Shown: positions 6,725-16,423, counted from the first letter of the stretch. The stretch: 35,611 nucleotides of DNA from Paenibacillaceae bacterium ZCTH02-B3 (GCA_002159065.1 LZRV01000035.1:1-35611); one strand, 5' to 3'. Notes: generated by a model not told the origin, from the sequence alone. Numbers and translations: made by a program.

Positions 6725-9178
6725 TCAGCGGATGGCCGCCGGCAGGGCGAACGCTTCCAGCAGCGGATCGTGCCGTCCGACGGCGGCGACGGATTTGCCC
6801 GGGCTGCGGCGGTCTTCAAGGGGCGCATCCTCCGACGAAAAGCGGTGCGCGGCGCCCCGGGCCGTCACGCCGACGAACGCCGCCTCCTCTTTCACGTGGG
6901 CGGCGGCGACCAGCGCGGTGCCGCTCGGGCGCCTGCCTCCCCGGAATTCGATCGTCTGCACGCCCCGGCCGCCGCGACCCTGCAAGGGATAGTCAAAAAT
7001 GAGCGACCGCTTGGCGAAACCGTAGTCCGTCACCACGAGAATTTCGCCTTCCTCGCCGACGATCGGCAGCGCCCGCACGACGGCGTCCCCGTCCTTCAGG
7101 GCGATGCCCCGCACGCCGCCGGCCACGCGCCCCTGCACGCTCACTTCCTCCTCGCGGAAACGGATGCACATGCCCTTGCGGGTAATGAGCAGAATATCCG
7201 CCGGTTCGTCGCTGCGGAACACGTCCGTCACCTCGTCGCCTTCCGCCAGCTTGCAGGCGGCGATGGCCATGCTCCGGGTGGTGGCGTACTCGGACAGCTT
7301 CGAGCGCTTGACCTGTCCGAGGCGGGTGGCGAACACCAGATGCGGGCCGTTGTCCCGTTCTTCCCACTCCTGAGGCTTCACCGGCACCACGCCGACGATC
7401 CGGTCTTCCTTGCCCAGCGGGATCACATTGACCAGGGCGGTGCCGTTTTCCTTCCACCTGAATTCCGGAATGACGTGGACGGGCAAGAGGAAATACTGGC
7501 CGGACTGCGTGAAGATGAGCAGCGAATCCAGCGTGTTCACCGGCAGGATCCAGCGGACCGCGTCGCCTTCCTTCACGCCGGCGCTTTCCCATTCGCCGCC
7601 GGAACGGGTGAACGACAACTGGCTTGTCCGCTTGATGTAGCCTTCGCGGCTGATCGTCACCAGCACGTCCTCCGACGGCACGGTGACTTCGAGATTCACT
7701 TTGAGTTCCTCGACTTCCTCCCGGATCTCCGTGCGCCGGTCCACCCCGTATTTCTCGCGGATTTCGAGGAGTTCCTCGCGGATGACGGCGGTGAGCTTCT
7801 TCGGGTCTTCCAGAATCCCTCGCAGACGGGCGATGCGCCTCAACGTTTCGGCCAGCTCTTTCTCCACCTGCGAAATTTCCAGATTGGTGAGCCGGTACAG
7901 CTGCAGCGTCAAAATCGCGTCCGCCTGGCGCCCGGAGAAGCCGAACCGTTCCATCAGGTTGTTTTGCGCGTCTTCCCGGTTTTTGGAGGCTTTGATGACG
8001 GCGATGACCTCGTCCAGCAGCCCGAGGGCCTTTGCCAGGCCTTCCAGCACGTGGGCCCGATCCTCCGCCTTCTCCAGCTCGTACTGCGTCCGGTGCGTGA
8101 CCACTTCCCGCTGCCAGGCCACATAGGCCTCCAGCAGTTCTTTCAGGCCCAGCTGCCTGGGCGCCCGGTTGACAATGGCCACCATGTTGAAGTTGTAGGC
8201 GATTTGCAGATCGGTTTTCTTCAGCAGGTAGGCAAGGACCCCTTCCGCGTCCGCATCCCGCTTCAGCTCGATGACGATGCGCAGGCCGTCCCGGCCGCTT
8301 TCGTCGCGGACTTCGGCGATGCCTTCCACTTTCCGGTCCGCGCGGATCTGCTCGATGGCGGCCACCAGGCGGGATTTGACCACCTGATAGGGAATTTCCG
8401 TGATCACGATCTGCTTTCGTCCGCCGCGCAATTCCTCGATGGCCGTCTTCGCCCGGATGAAAATGCGGCCTTTGCCCGTGGCATAGGCTTCCCGGAGGCC
8501 GTCCGCGCCCATGACGATGCCGCCGGTCGGGAAATCGGGACCCTTGACGATGGCCATCAGCTCTTCCGTGGTGATGTCCGGCTTCTCCAGGATCGCGATC
8601 GCGGCGTCGATGGCTTCCCTCAGGTTATGGGGCGGAATTTCCGTGGCGAAGCCGGAAGAAATGCCGCTGACGCCGTTCACCAGGAGATTCGGGAAACGGC
8701 ACGGCAGCACCACCGGTTCCTTCGCCGTGTTGTCGAAGTTGTCCTTGAAGGGCACCGTCCGCTTTTCGATGTCCCGGAGGAGTTCCATGGCGATGGGCGA
8801 CAGCCGCGCCTCGGTGTAGCGCATCGCCGCCGGCGGATCGTCATCCAGGGAGCCCCAGTTGCCGTGGCCGTCGATGAGCGGATGGGCCATTTTCCACGGC
8901 TGGGCCATCCGCACCATGCCGTCGTAGATGGAGGCGTCGCCGTGGGGATGGAAGTTGCCCATGACGTCCCCGACGGTCTTGGCCGATTTTCGGTACGGCT
9001 TGTCCGGCGTGTTGCCGGCGTCGTACATGGCGTACAGGATGCGCCGCTGCACGGGCTTCAGGCCGTCGCGGACGTCGGGGATGGCCCGGTCCTGGATGAT
9101 GTACTTCGAATAGCGGCCGAACCGGTCGCCCACCACCTCTTCCAGGAAGGCGGGCAAAAATTGCTCCAGCACGCTCAA
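6725..9178 (-). CDS. parC: DNA topoisomerase IV subunit A
   Basis: 817 residues. Breakage-reunion subunit of topoisomerase IV, which decatenates daughter chromosomes with ParE. Catalytic Tyr is Y121 in AMRYTEARLS. The 5Y-CAP region, coiled coil (about 360-460) and C-terminal beta-pinwheel (from about 495) are present. It is called ParC rather than GyrA because it sits 35 bp behind parE. The start is TTG with GGGAGG 9 nt upstream. In the quinolone-determining region the usual HPHGDS reads HPHGDA (A82, equivalent to GyrA Ser83), followed by D86 at the second key site. Confidence 0.95.
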   Translation of the reverse strand: MSVLEQFLPAFLEEVVGDRFGRYSKYIIQDRAIPDVRDGLKPVQRRILYAMYDAGNTPDKPYRKSAKTVGDVMGNFHPHGDASIYDGMVRMAQPWKMAHPLIDGHGNWGSLDDDPPAAMRYTEARLSPIAMELLRDIEKRTVPFKDNFDNTAKEPVVLPCRFPNLLVNGVSGISSGFATEIPPHNLREAIDAAIAILEKPDITTEELMAIVKGPDFPTGGIVMGADGLREAYATGKGRIFIRAKTAIEELRGGRKQIVITEIPYQVVKSRLVAAIEQIRADRKVEGIAEVRDESGRDGLRIVIELKRDADAEGVLAYLLKKTDLQIAYNFNMVAIVNRAPRQLGLKELLEAYVAWQREVVTHRTQYELEKAEDRAHVLEGLAKALGLLDEVIAVIKASKNREDAQNNLMERFGFSGRQADAILTLQLYRLTNLEISQVEKELAETLRRIARLRGILEDPKKLTAVIREELLEIREKYGVDRRTEIREEVEELKVNLEVTVPSEDVLVTISREGYIKRTSQLSFTRSGGEWESAGVKEGDAVRWILPVNTLDSLLIFTQSGQYFLLPVHVIPEFRWKENGTALVNVIPLGKEDRIVGVVPVKPQEWEERDNGPHLVFATRLGQVKRSKLSEYATTRSMAIAACKLAEGDEVTDVFRSDEPADILLITRKGMCIRFREEEVSVQGRVAGGVRGIALKDGDAVVRALPIVGEEGEILVVTDYGFAKRSLIFDYPLQGRGGRGVQTIEFRGGRRPSGTALVAAAHVKEEAAFVGVTARGAAHRFSSEDAPLEDRRSPGKSVAAVGRHDPLLEAFALPAAIR

Positions 9179-9213
9179 GCGTCTTTACCTCCCGTCCTCC
9201 GACCTTTCGTCGT

Positions 9214-11199
9214 TCATTCCTCAAACTCGGTGAAGTCGACATGGTCGAGAATCCATTGTTTGCGCGGTTCGACCTTGTCTCCCATCAGCGTGGACACCCG
9301 GCGTTCCGCCTTGGCCGCGTCCTCGATGGTCACCTGCAGCAGCGTCCGCGTGGCCGGGTTCATGGTCGTCTCCCACAATTGCTCGGGGTTCATTTCCCCG
9401 AGACCTTTGTAGCGCTGCAATTCGACGTTTTTGCCCAGTTCTTTCAGCTGCTCCTCCAGCTGCTCTTCCGTCCAGGCGTATCGCACCGTCTCCTGTTTGC
9501 CGGATTTTTTCGTAATCTTGTACAGGGGCGGCTGGGCGATGAACACCCGGCCGGATTCGATCAGCGGCTTCATGTACCGGTAGAAAAACGTCAGCAAAAG
9601 CACCTGGATGTGCGCGCCGTCCGAGTCCGCGTCGGTCATGATGATGATTTTCCCGTAGTTGACGGCGTCCACGTCGAACTCGGAGCCGATTCCCGCCCCT
9701 ATGGCGGCGATGATGGCCTGGTACTCGTCGTTTTTCAGCACGTCGGCGAGCTTTGCTTTTTCCGGATTCATCGGCTTGCCCTTCAGGGGCAGGATCGCCT
9801 GGAAGCGGGAATCGCGCCCCTGCTTGGCCGAGCCGCCGGCGCTGTCCCCTTCCACGATGAACAGCTCGTTCCGGAGGTAATCCTTCGACTGGGCCGGGGC
9901 GAGCTTGCCGCCCAGGGACGGGCTGTCGCTGCGCTTTTTGCCGCTGCGGATCTCGTCCCGGACTTTCCGGGCCGCCTCCCGCGCCTTGGCCGCCTGGATC
10001 GCCTTCTTCACCAGCATTTGCGCGACCTGGGGATTTTCCTCCAGGTATGAGGACATCTTCTCGGAGACCACCGCGTCCACCGCGCTCCGCGCCGCCGCGC
10101 TGCCCAGCTGGTCCTTCGTCTGGCCGACGAATTCCACGTCCGCCATCTTGATGTTGATGACGGCCATCATGCCTTCCCGAAGGTCGGAACCTTCCAGGTT
10201 CTTGTCTTTCTCCTTGAGCAGGCCCGTCTTGCGGGCGTAGTCGTTCATGACGCGGGTGTAGGCGGTCTTGAAACCGGTCTCGTGGGTGCCGCCGCCCCGC
10301 GTGGGGATGGTGTTCACGAAGGACAGGATGGTCTCGGTGTAGCCGTCGTTGTACTGCAGGGCCACCTCGACTTCGATGTCGTCCTTTTCCGCCGCGAAGT
10401 GGATGACGTCGTGCAGCACCGTCTTGTTTTCGTTCAGAAACTGCACGAACTGCTTCGCGCCGCCTTCATAGCGGAATTCGTCCCTTCTGCCCGTCCGTTC
10501 GTCGGTGAGGGTCACGGTCAGGCCGGAGTTCAGAAAGGCGATTTCCTGCAGGCGTTCGGCGATCACGTCGTAGTTCATGCCGATGTTGCCGTGGAACACC
10601 TTCGCGTCCGGCTTGAAGGTCACCTTCGTGCCCGTCCGGCGGGTGGCGCCGATCACTTCCAGACCGGTGACCGGCTCGCCGACGTGTTCCTTTCCGTCCT
10701 CGTCCACCCACGATTCAAAGCGCATGCGGTGGATCTTGCCGTCCCGGTAGATTTCCACTTCCAGCCATTCCGACAGGGCATTGGTCACCGACGCGCCCAC
10801 CCCGTGCAGGCCGCCGGTTTTTTTGTACCCTCCTCCGCCGCCGAACTTGCCGCCGGCATGGAGCACGGTGAAGACGACCTGCGGCGTCGGCACGCCCAGC
10901 TTGTGCATCGCCGTCGGAATGCCCCGGCCGTTGTCGGCCACGGTGACGGAGTTGTCCGCGTGCACCGTGACGTCGATGCGCGTGCACGCCTTTGCCAGGT
11001 GCTCGTCCACCGCGTTGTCCACGATTTCCCACAGCAGATGGTGCAGGCCGGAGGATGAAGTGCTGCCGATATACATGCCCGGCCGCCGGCGCACGGCGGT
11101 GAGCCCTTCCAGCACCTGGATGTCATCGGCGTCGTACTTCGCCGCCTCCGGCGCGGCGGACGCCGCGGAACTTGCGAACAGTTCCAGTTGTTCGGCCAC
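9214..11199 (-). CDS. parE: DNA topoisomerase IV subunit B
   Basis: 661 residues. ATPase subunit of topoisomerase IV. GHKL motifs: DNAVDE, DNGRGIP and GGLHGVG. Toprim motifs: EGDSAGG, PLKGKP, DADSDG, and then QRYKGLGEM. The length is that of the compact Gram-positive ParE/GyrB. The partner parC follows directly, and recF is absent, favouring ParE over GyrB. The GTG start (GTGGCCGAAC) has GGGAGG upstream. A promoter is visible 34-63 bp before the start. Confidence 0.95.
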   Translation of the reverse strand: MAEQLELFASSAASAAPEAAKYDADDIQVLEGLTAVRRRPGMYIGSTSSSGLHHLLWEIVDNAVDEHLAKACTRIDVTVHADNSVTVADNGRGIPTAMHKLGVPTPQVVFTVLHAGGKFGGGGGYKKTGGLHGVGASVTNALSEWLEVEIYRDGKIHRMRFESWVDEDGKEHVGEPVTGLEVIGATRRTGTKVTFKPDAKVFHGNIGMNYDVIAERLQEIAFLNSGLTVTLTDERTGRRDEFRYEGGAKQFVQFLNENKTVLHDVIHFAAEKDDIEVEVALQYNDGYTETILSFVNTIPTRGGGTHETGFKTAYTRVMNDYARKTGLLKEKDKNLEGSDLREGMMAVINIKMADVEFVGQTKDQLGSAAARSAVDAVVSEKMSSYLEENPQVAQMLVKKAIQAAKAREAARKVRDEIRSGKKRSDSPSLGGKLAPAQSKDYLRNELFIVEGDSAGGSAKQGRDSRFQAILPLKGKPMNPEKAKLADVLKNDEYQAIIAAIGAGIGSEFDVDAVNYGKIIIMTDADSDGAHIQVLLLTFFYRYMKPLIESGRVFIAQPPLYKITKKSGKQETVRYAWTEEQLEEQLKELGKNVELQRYKGLGEMNPEQLWETTMNPATRTLLQVTIEDAAKAERRVSTLMGDKVEPRKQWILDHVDFTEFEE

Positions 11200-11232
11200 G
11201 AACGCTCCTCCCTTTTGGCTTCATCTTTGGTC

Positions 11233-11262
11233 ATTTTAAGGGAAAAGAACCCGCCGCGTAAA
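11233..11262 (-). promoter_or_regulatory. parE-parC promoter
   Basis: On the minus strand TTTACG (11257-11262), an 18-bp spacer and TAAAAT (11233-11238). It lies between the nth terminator and the parE ribosome binding site, so topoisomerase IV has its own transcription unit. Confidence 0.6.
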
Positions 11263-11310
11263 GAAGACCGGTGTCGACGGCGATCCGCCGCCGTTCCGAA
11301 AGCCGGTCCG

Positions 11311-11344
11311 GGCAAGCAAAAAGGCTCATTTGGTCAAATGAGCC
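11311..11344 (-). terminator. Terminator overlapping the nth stop codon
   Basis: A perfect 10-bp stem, AGGCTCATTT (11321-11330) with AAATGAGCCT (11335-11344) and loop GGTC, is followed on the minus strand by TTTTTGCTT. The last six codons and the TGA of nth lie inside the stem, so a ribosome reaching the stop would cover the hairpin. Confidence 0.9.
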
Positions 11345-12021
11345 TCTTTGCGCGCCTTTTCGTCCTTTTTCCCCCGAACCGTTCCCTTCATGCGCGCCTT
11401 CCCTTCCTTGCACAAATCGATCAAGGGGCAGACGTCGCAGGCGGGATTTTTCGCCTTGCAGTGGTAACGGCCGAAAAAGATGAGCCGGTGGTGCGTCATC
11501 GTCCACTCGCCGCGGGGCACCAGCTTCATGAGCCGGCGCTCCACGTCCAGCGGCGAAGCGTCCGGCCCCGCGATGCCCAGCCGCTTGGCCACCCGTTCCA
11601 CGTGGGTGTCCACCGCGATGGCGGGCACGCCGAAGGCGTTGGACACCACCACGTTGGCCGTCTTGCGTCCGACGCCGGGCAGGCGGACCAGCTCTTCCCA
11701 ATCTTCGGGAACCTTTCCGCCGTGCTTCTCCAGCAGGATGGCGCACATCTTGCGGATGTTGGCCGCCTTGTTGCGGTACAGGCCGATCCGCCGGATGTCG
11801 TTTTCCAGTTCCTCCTGGGTCACGCTGAGGTAATCTTCCGGGGTCCGGTATTTTTTGAACAGCGTCGCCGTCACCTTGTTCACCGTCTCATCCGTGCATT
11901 GGGCGGACAGGATGACGGCGATCAGCAATTCGAAAGGATTGCTGTGGTTCAGTTCGCAACGGGCGTCCGGAAACATCTCCGCGATGGTGTCCAGCACGCG
12001 CCGCATGGTGGCTGCGTTCAT
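11326..12021 (-). CDS. nth: Endonuclease III (DNA glycosylase/AP lyase)
   Basis: 231 residues. It removes oxidised pyrimidines in base excision repair. Helix-hairpin-helix LPGVGRKTA carries catalytic K120, and D138 is in VDTHV; both have the same numbers as in the E. coli enzyme. The [4Fe-4S] cluster is intact: C188-x6-C195-x2-C198-x5-C204. A basic tail of about 25 residues after the cluster is longer than usual. GGAGGGATCC precedes the ATG, and the gene begins 25 bp behind the SLH gene stop, so it is likely the last gene of the amidase-SLH unit. Confidence 0.96.
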   Translation of the reverse strand: MNAATMRRVLDTIAEMFPDARCELNHSNPFELLIAVILSAQCTDETVNKVTATLFKKYRTPEDYLSVTQEELENDIRRIGLYRNKAANIRKMCAILLEKHGGKVPEDWEELVRLPGVGRKTANVVVSNAFGVPAIAVDTHVERVAKRLGIAGPDASPLDVERRLMKLVPRGEWTMTHHRLIFFGRYHCKAKNPACDVCPLIDLCKEGKARMKGTVRGKKDEKARKEAHLTK

Positions 12022-12046
12022 GGATCCCTCCGGCGGGGCGGCACGG

Positions 12047-14743
12047 TCATTGCTTCACGATTTCCACGGCCATGCCCCGCAAGGTGTAGATGACGAGGCT
12101 GTTGTCCCGCTTCAGCTCCGTCGGCTGCAGCGTCCGCTGGGCGTCGTGGATGTACGCGTCCGGATGGAGCGTCACGCTGTTGTTCTCGGAGAGCGAAGAC
12201 TTTTGCCAGTACAAGCGTTTCGTGTTCGCGTCATACAGCAGGAACTTTTTCTCCACCGCATCCGCCACGGCGATGATGGTCCGTCCCTGTTCGTCCGTGC
12301 GGATTTCCACCCGGTCGTTCGGCTTCACCATCGAAAGCGATGCGTAAAACGCGGTGCCTTTCTGGACAACCGGGGATGCCGGCGTCAGCCGGCTGACGGT
12401 GCCGTCCCTCAAGGCAAGCTCGAGGACGCCGGCCGCCGCGTCCACGGAAACGACGCGGCCGAAGGTCACGGGCGCGACATCGGTGCGGATCACGGTGTCG
12501 CCCATGAAGGTGACGTTGACCATCGTGCCAACCGCGAGCGCCCCCGTCTGGATCGAAGCCCCGCGTGCATCGTACAGCGGCGAGGATGAACTCACCGTCC
12601 ACGTGTGGGTGCCGCCGTCGCCGCGGCGGCCCGTGAGCCGGTTCGCGGTTGCGTCGACCGCGGTGAGTTCGAACTGCACGGTCCGCTGCACCTGGATGCG
12701 GATGACCGTATTGGGCGAGCCGAGGGCAAGGTGTGCCGTCACCCGATCGCCGGCTTGCACGTCGCTGATGGTTTCACCCACGCGACCATAGATGTCCACC
12801 GCCGGCGAGTTGTATTCAAGCCTGACGATCGATCCGTCATCCAACCGGAGCCGCAAGGTTTTCGCGGCGGTGTCGAGCTCCGTGATGACGCCGGTGTATT
12901 TGGTGATGAACGAGATGTAATAGGCGGTGTTCTCCCCGGTGTGGCCGATGCTCACGGCGGCGCCCCGGGCAAGCCGGCTGATCCCGTCGTTGGTATTCAG
13001 GGAAGTTCCGTCCGCGTCGAAGCGGACATTCGGGGCCAGCGTGAAGGAACGCAAGCTACCGTTCACATCCACGGTCAGGTATTTCCGTTCCACGTCGTAG
13101 GTCCACACGACGGCCCCGCGCAGCGTTTCGACGGAGCGCCGGTGCACCTGGATGGATGTCACGCGGCCTTCGTCGTCCAGCGTCATCGTGATCTCGTCGC
13201 CTTTTACGAGGTCCGCCACGCCCGGGTTCTCCAGCCCCTGGATAAGGACTTTGACGTCTGCGGTGTAATTCAGGAATTTATTTTCTCCGTTTTCGACAAA
13301 CAGGATGATGCCGTCGGCTTCGACAACGCCCGAGAAGGTTCCGGTCACCGTGCTGACAACCCGGCGTTCGACGTTGATTTCCGCGATCCGGCCCTCTTCG
13401 ACCCGGTAGGCGATTTCGTCGCCCGCCTGCAATTCTTCCAGTTCCAAAAGCAGCCGGTTCATCCGGACCGTGGCGCCTTCGCGCAGCACCCGGGTCTCCT
13501 GTTTCCCGTCCGCCAGCCGCACCGTGACGGATTTTTCCGCGGTATCGACGGACACGACGGTTCCCTTGTCCGTCTTGTTGACCGTCGATTGCAGGACCTG
13601 GATGGAAATGATGTTACCCGGCGTGCGGAAGGTTTCCACGGAAGCCTTCACGGGCATGTCCTTCTTCAGGGCCCCGATTTGGAGGGTCTGGTCTTCCAGG
13701 TCGGTGATATTCGGCGGACGCTGGGGATCGTAGGCGAATTCCTGCGCGGCGCCGTTCACCAGCAGGGAAATTTTCCTTGCGGTTTCATCGATCCCGAGGA
13801 TCGTGCCTTCAACGGTCGTCAGCCGGGGCCGGGCGTCGGTCAGCTCCACGAAGTCCGCCTTTCTGCCGTCACGGCTGATGACCGTCACGGAACCGTATTG
13901 CACAAGATCGGCGTATGAAGCCGCCGTTTCCGCATCGGCCAGATAATAGAGGGTATCCGGGGCAAGTTCGTAATCGGTGGAGGTCCCGTCTGCGTGGAGA
14001 ACGGTAAGCCGATCCGGCGCCAGCTCCATGATGATGCCCGCCGTCTGCCCGGAAAACGCCACCGGGAAAATCGCCTGCGCGCGGCTGAACAGCGTGGCGA
14101 CGGTCGCCCGGTCCACGACCGCCTTGGGACGGAATTCCGTGGGCGTCACGCCGCGGATGAGTCCCTTCTCCGCCGCCACCTGCACATATCCGGCATACTG
14201 CGGATCAATGAGGGCATTGTCGGCAAAGCCGGTGACTCCCGACGCCGCCTTCGCTTCCGCGTCCAGGCCGATGGCGCGGATCAGGAGGCGCGCCAGCCAT
14301 TCCCGCGTGGCCGGGATCGTGCCCCACGGCCTTCCGGATTCGCTTTGCGCGAGGCCGAATTCTTCCTCCCTTGAAAGAAGGCCCTGCATGAGCGCCTCAT
14401 TGACATATTTCCGGAAGAAGCGGCTCACTTCGAAGTAGGAAGGAAACTCGACTTCGATGTCCTCGACGTCTTCCGCCTTGCCCAGAAATCGCAGCGCAAT
14501 CAAAACCGCCTCTTCTCGCGAAACGGGCTGGGAAGGCCTGTAGGTGCCGTCGTCGTACCCCGTGATGAGGCCTTGGAGATAGAGACGGTTGATGTGCTTT
14601 TCCGCCCAGTGCCCGTCCTTCACGTCGGAAAACGGCGTCGCGGCCTCCGCCCGTTGCGCGCCGGGCGGGAAAAAACCCGCCAGGAGCAACGTCGCCAGCG
14701 CCGCGCAGGCGGCCTTTTTGAACCATCGAAACGCACCCGTCAT
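12047..14743 (-). CDS. S-layer homology (SLH) protein with tandem beta modules
   Basis: 898 residues, exported. Signal peptide 1-35 (cut after AEA). SLH-like regions: 37-80 (clear, FSDVKDGHWAEKHINRLY), 97-160 (diverged) and 170-222 (TGFADNALIDPQY to ATVATLF). SLH domains bind pyruvylated wall polymer. From about 236 to the end the chain is a run of roughly 78-residue modules each opening with a G-x-[IV]-x-x-[IV]-D-x4-x-[IL] strand pair, for example GTILGIDE (313), GTVVSVDT (394), GVITELDT and GRVVSVDA. The modules resemble DUF5666-type beta barrels. No catalytic motif is visible. It follows the amidase gene by 54 bp, suggesting a shared wall role. Confidence 0.88.
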   Translation of the reverse strand: MTGAFRWFKKAACAALATLLLAGFFPPGAQRAEAATPFSDVKDGHWAEKHINRLYLQGLITGYDDGTYRPSQPVSREEAVLIALRFLGKAEDVEDIEVEFPSYFEVSRFFRKYVNEALMQGLLSREEEFGLAQSESGRPWGTIPATREWLARLLIRAIGLDAEAKAASGVTGFADNALIDPQYAGYVQVAAEKGLIRGVTPTEFRPKAVVDRATVATLFSRAQAIFPVAFSGQTAGIIMELAPDRLTVLHADGTSTDYELAPDTLYYLADAETAASYADLVQYGSVTVISRDGRKADFVELTDARPRLTTVEGTILGIDETARKISLLVNGAAQEFAYDPQRPPNITDLEDQTLQIGALKKDMPVKASVETFRTPGNIISIQVLQSTVNKTDKGTVVSVDTAEKSVTVRLADGKQETRVLREGATVRMNRLLLELEELQAGDEIAYRVEEGRIAEINVERRVVSTVTGTFSGVVEADGIILFVENGENKFLNYTADVKVLIQGLENPGVADLVKGDEITMTLDDEGRVTSIQVHRRSVETLRGAVVWTYDVERKYLTVDVNGSLRSFTLAPNVRFDADGTSLNTNDGISRLARGAAVSIGHTGENTAYYISFITKYTGVITELDTAAKTLRLRLDDGSIVRLEYNSPAVDIYGRVGETISDVQAGDRVTAHLALGSPNTVIRIQVQRTVQFELTAVDATANRLTGRRGDGGTHTWTVSSSSPLYDARGASIQTGALAVGTMVNVTFMGDTVIRTDVAPVTFGRVVSVDAAAGVLELALRDGTVSRLTPASPVVQKGTAFYASLSMVKPNDRVEIRTDEQGRTIIAVADAVEKKFLLYDANTKRLYWQKSSLSENNSVTLHPDAYIHDAQRTLQPTELKRDNSLVIYTLRGMAVEIVKQ

Positions 14744-14797
14744 TTCCTTGCCCCTTTCCTTGTTGCTTCTCGCCCGGCGCCCGGTGCAAAGGTCCGT

Positions 14798-16423
14798 TCA
14801 CGGCAGCTGCAGGTATTCCTTGATGCCCATGACGATGGCCTCGGCCACCCTTTTCTGCACGGTCGCGTTGAACAGCCTGGAGGCGTTTTGCGAGTTGGAC
14901 AGGTAGCCGACTTCCAGGAGCACGGCGGGCATCGTCGTGTACTTGATCACCTTGAATTCCGCGGTGCGCACGCCGTTGTCCTTGAATCCGGTCGCCTGCA
15001 GGATGTGCCGGTGCATGATCTGCGCCAGCGGCAGGCTGTAGCCGTGCTTGTAATAGGTCTCCGTGCCGTTCACGCTGCTGCTCTTGTGGCTGTTGGCGTG
15101 CACGGAAATGAACAGGTCCGCGCCGAGGAAGTTGGCCAGCTCGATCCGCTCGTCCAGCGTGGGATATGTATCGTCGTCGCGGGTCAGCACCAACTTGAGC
15201 TCCTGGCTGTCGGGAAGCAGCTCCCGCACCTTGCGCACGATGGCCAGATTGAAGTCCTTTTCCCAACGGCCGTTGACGCTTTTGGCTCCGGGGTCGGAGC
15301 CTCCGTGTCCCGCATCCAGCACCACCACATAGGGGCGCGGGCCTGTCAGCTCGATGCGCAGTTCCCCGGAAGCATCGTCCCGCACCAGCTGGAAGTTCCA
15401 GCGGGCGTTCAGGTCGAGGACGATGCGCGGCTTTCCTTCGTGGACGGCGTACCGGATCCGGTACAGCGCCTCGTGGCCCGTCACATCCTGAGAGCCGGAG
15501 ACCATGGGTCCCGGCGGGAAGGCTTGCGACGCTTCCCCTTCCGCCGCGCCCGTACCCGAAGACAAGTCACCGGAGAGCGCCGTGCCGGCGGACGCGGAAC
15601 CGCCGGTCGCGGCATCGCCGGAAGGCATCGCCGAGACGTTTACGCCGGCGCCTTCCGTCCCGTTTCCGCCGTTTGGCGCCGCCATCCCGAGGGTTCCGTC
15701 GAGGAAGGCTCCCCCGTATCTCGCCCCGGGGAAATCGATGGCAATGCGATGCGGTCCTGATAATACTTCGCTTTTGGGCGCGATCATTCCTGCAAATTTG
15801 ACAATGACCGCGTTATTTTCATAGCGGAGGTCGAGCAGTTCCCCTTCCGCGTATTCCGGCTCTCCGGCCGGCGCCGAGCCGTCTTCCTCTCCGCCTCCGG
15901 ACGGCGAGTCGCTTCCGCCGACGGAACCCACCAGCCCGCCGGCTCCGGGAGCGTCGGACGGGACGTATCCCCAGGGAGGATCGGTGCGGTAGGTCGTGTA
16001 AAGAAAGGCCGATTTTGTCGAATTGTCCCAATAGACTTCCAGCCCCATCGTCTCGCCCACGAAACGGAGCGGCACGAGGGTCGTGTCGTTGAGGATCACG
16101 GGAGCCGCCGACATCGTCCGGTTTTCTCCGTCGACGGAGGCGGTAGGGTTTCCTATGTTCATGCGGATTTCCTTGACGGCGCTTTGGATGACCACTTCGC
16201 GTTCGGCCTGGAGGTAGTCCACCCTGTACCCCAGATGTTCGGAAATGACGCGAAGCGGCACCATGGAAATCGAATCGATCAGACTGGGCGGATGCGGCGG
16301 CTCGAGCGTTTCCCCGTTCAGCACCAGCCGCGGCGTGACCGGCGCCGGCATGGCGGAAGCGCTTCCCGCAAAGCAGAACACGGCGAAAAGCAGCAAAGAA
16401 AACAGCCAAATCCGCTTTTTCAT
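14798..16423 (-). CDS. N-acetylmuramoyl-L-alanine amidase with Cu-amine-oxidase-N and AMIN domains
   Basis: 541 residues. Signal peptide 1-24 (ends SASA). A copper-amine-oxidase N-terminal-like domain (about 31-142, two MVPLR/LVPLR repeats) comes first, then a Gly/Ser linker. An AMIN domain is split into 195-245 and 318-360 by a Gly/Ala/Ser insertion. Amidase_3 spans 366-540 with zinc ligands H373 (DAGHGG), E388 and H442 (SVHANSH), and catalytic E504 (LLEVGYLSN). It cleaves the MurNAc-L-Ala bond in wall turnover or cell separation. The start MKKRIW is preceded by GGGGTGG; an upstream in-frame GTG would spoil the signal peptide. Confidence 0.93.
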   Translation of the reverse strand: MKKRIWLFSLLLFAVFCFAGSASAMPAPVTPRLVLNGETLEPPHPPSLIDSISMVPLRVISEHLGYRVDYLQAEREVVIQSAVKEIRMNIGNPTASVDGENRTMSAAPVILNDTTLVPLRFVGETMGLEVYWDNSTKSAFLYTTYRTDPPWGYVPSDAPGAGGLVGSVGGSDSPSGGGEEDGSAPAGEPEYAEGELLDLRYENNAVIVKFAGMIAPKSEVLSGPHRIAIDFPGARYGGAFLDGTLGMAAPNGGNGTEGAGVNVSAMPSGDAATGGSASAGTALSGDLSSGTGAAEGEASQAFPPGPMVSGSQDVTGHEALYRIRYAVHEGKPRIVLDLNARWNFQLVRDDASGELRIELTGPRPYVVVLDAGHGGSDPGAKSVNGRWEKDFNLAIVRKVRELLPDSQELKLVLTRDDDTYPTLDERIELANFLGADLFISVHANSHKSSSVNGTETYYKHGYSLPLAQIMHRHILQATGFKDNGVRTAEFKVIKYTTMPAVLLEVGYLSNSQNASRLFNATVQKRVAEAIVMGIKEYLQLP

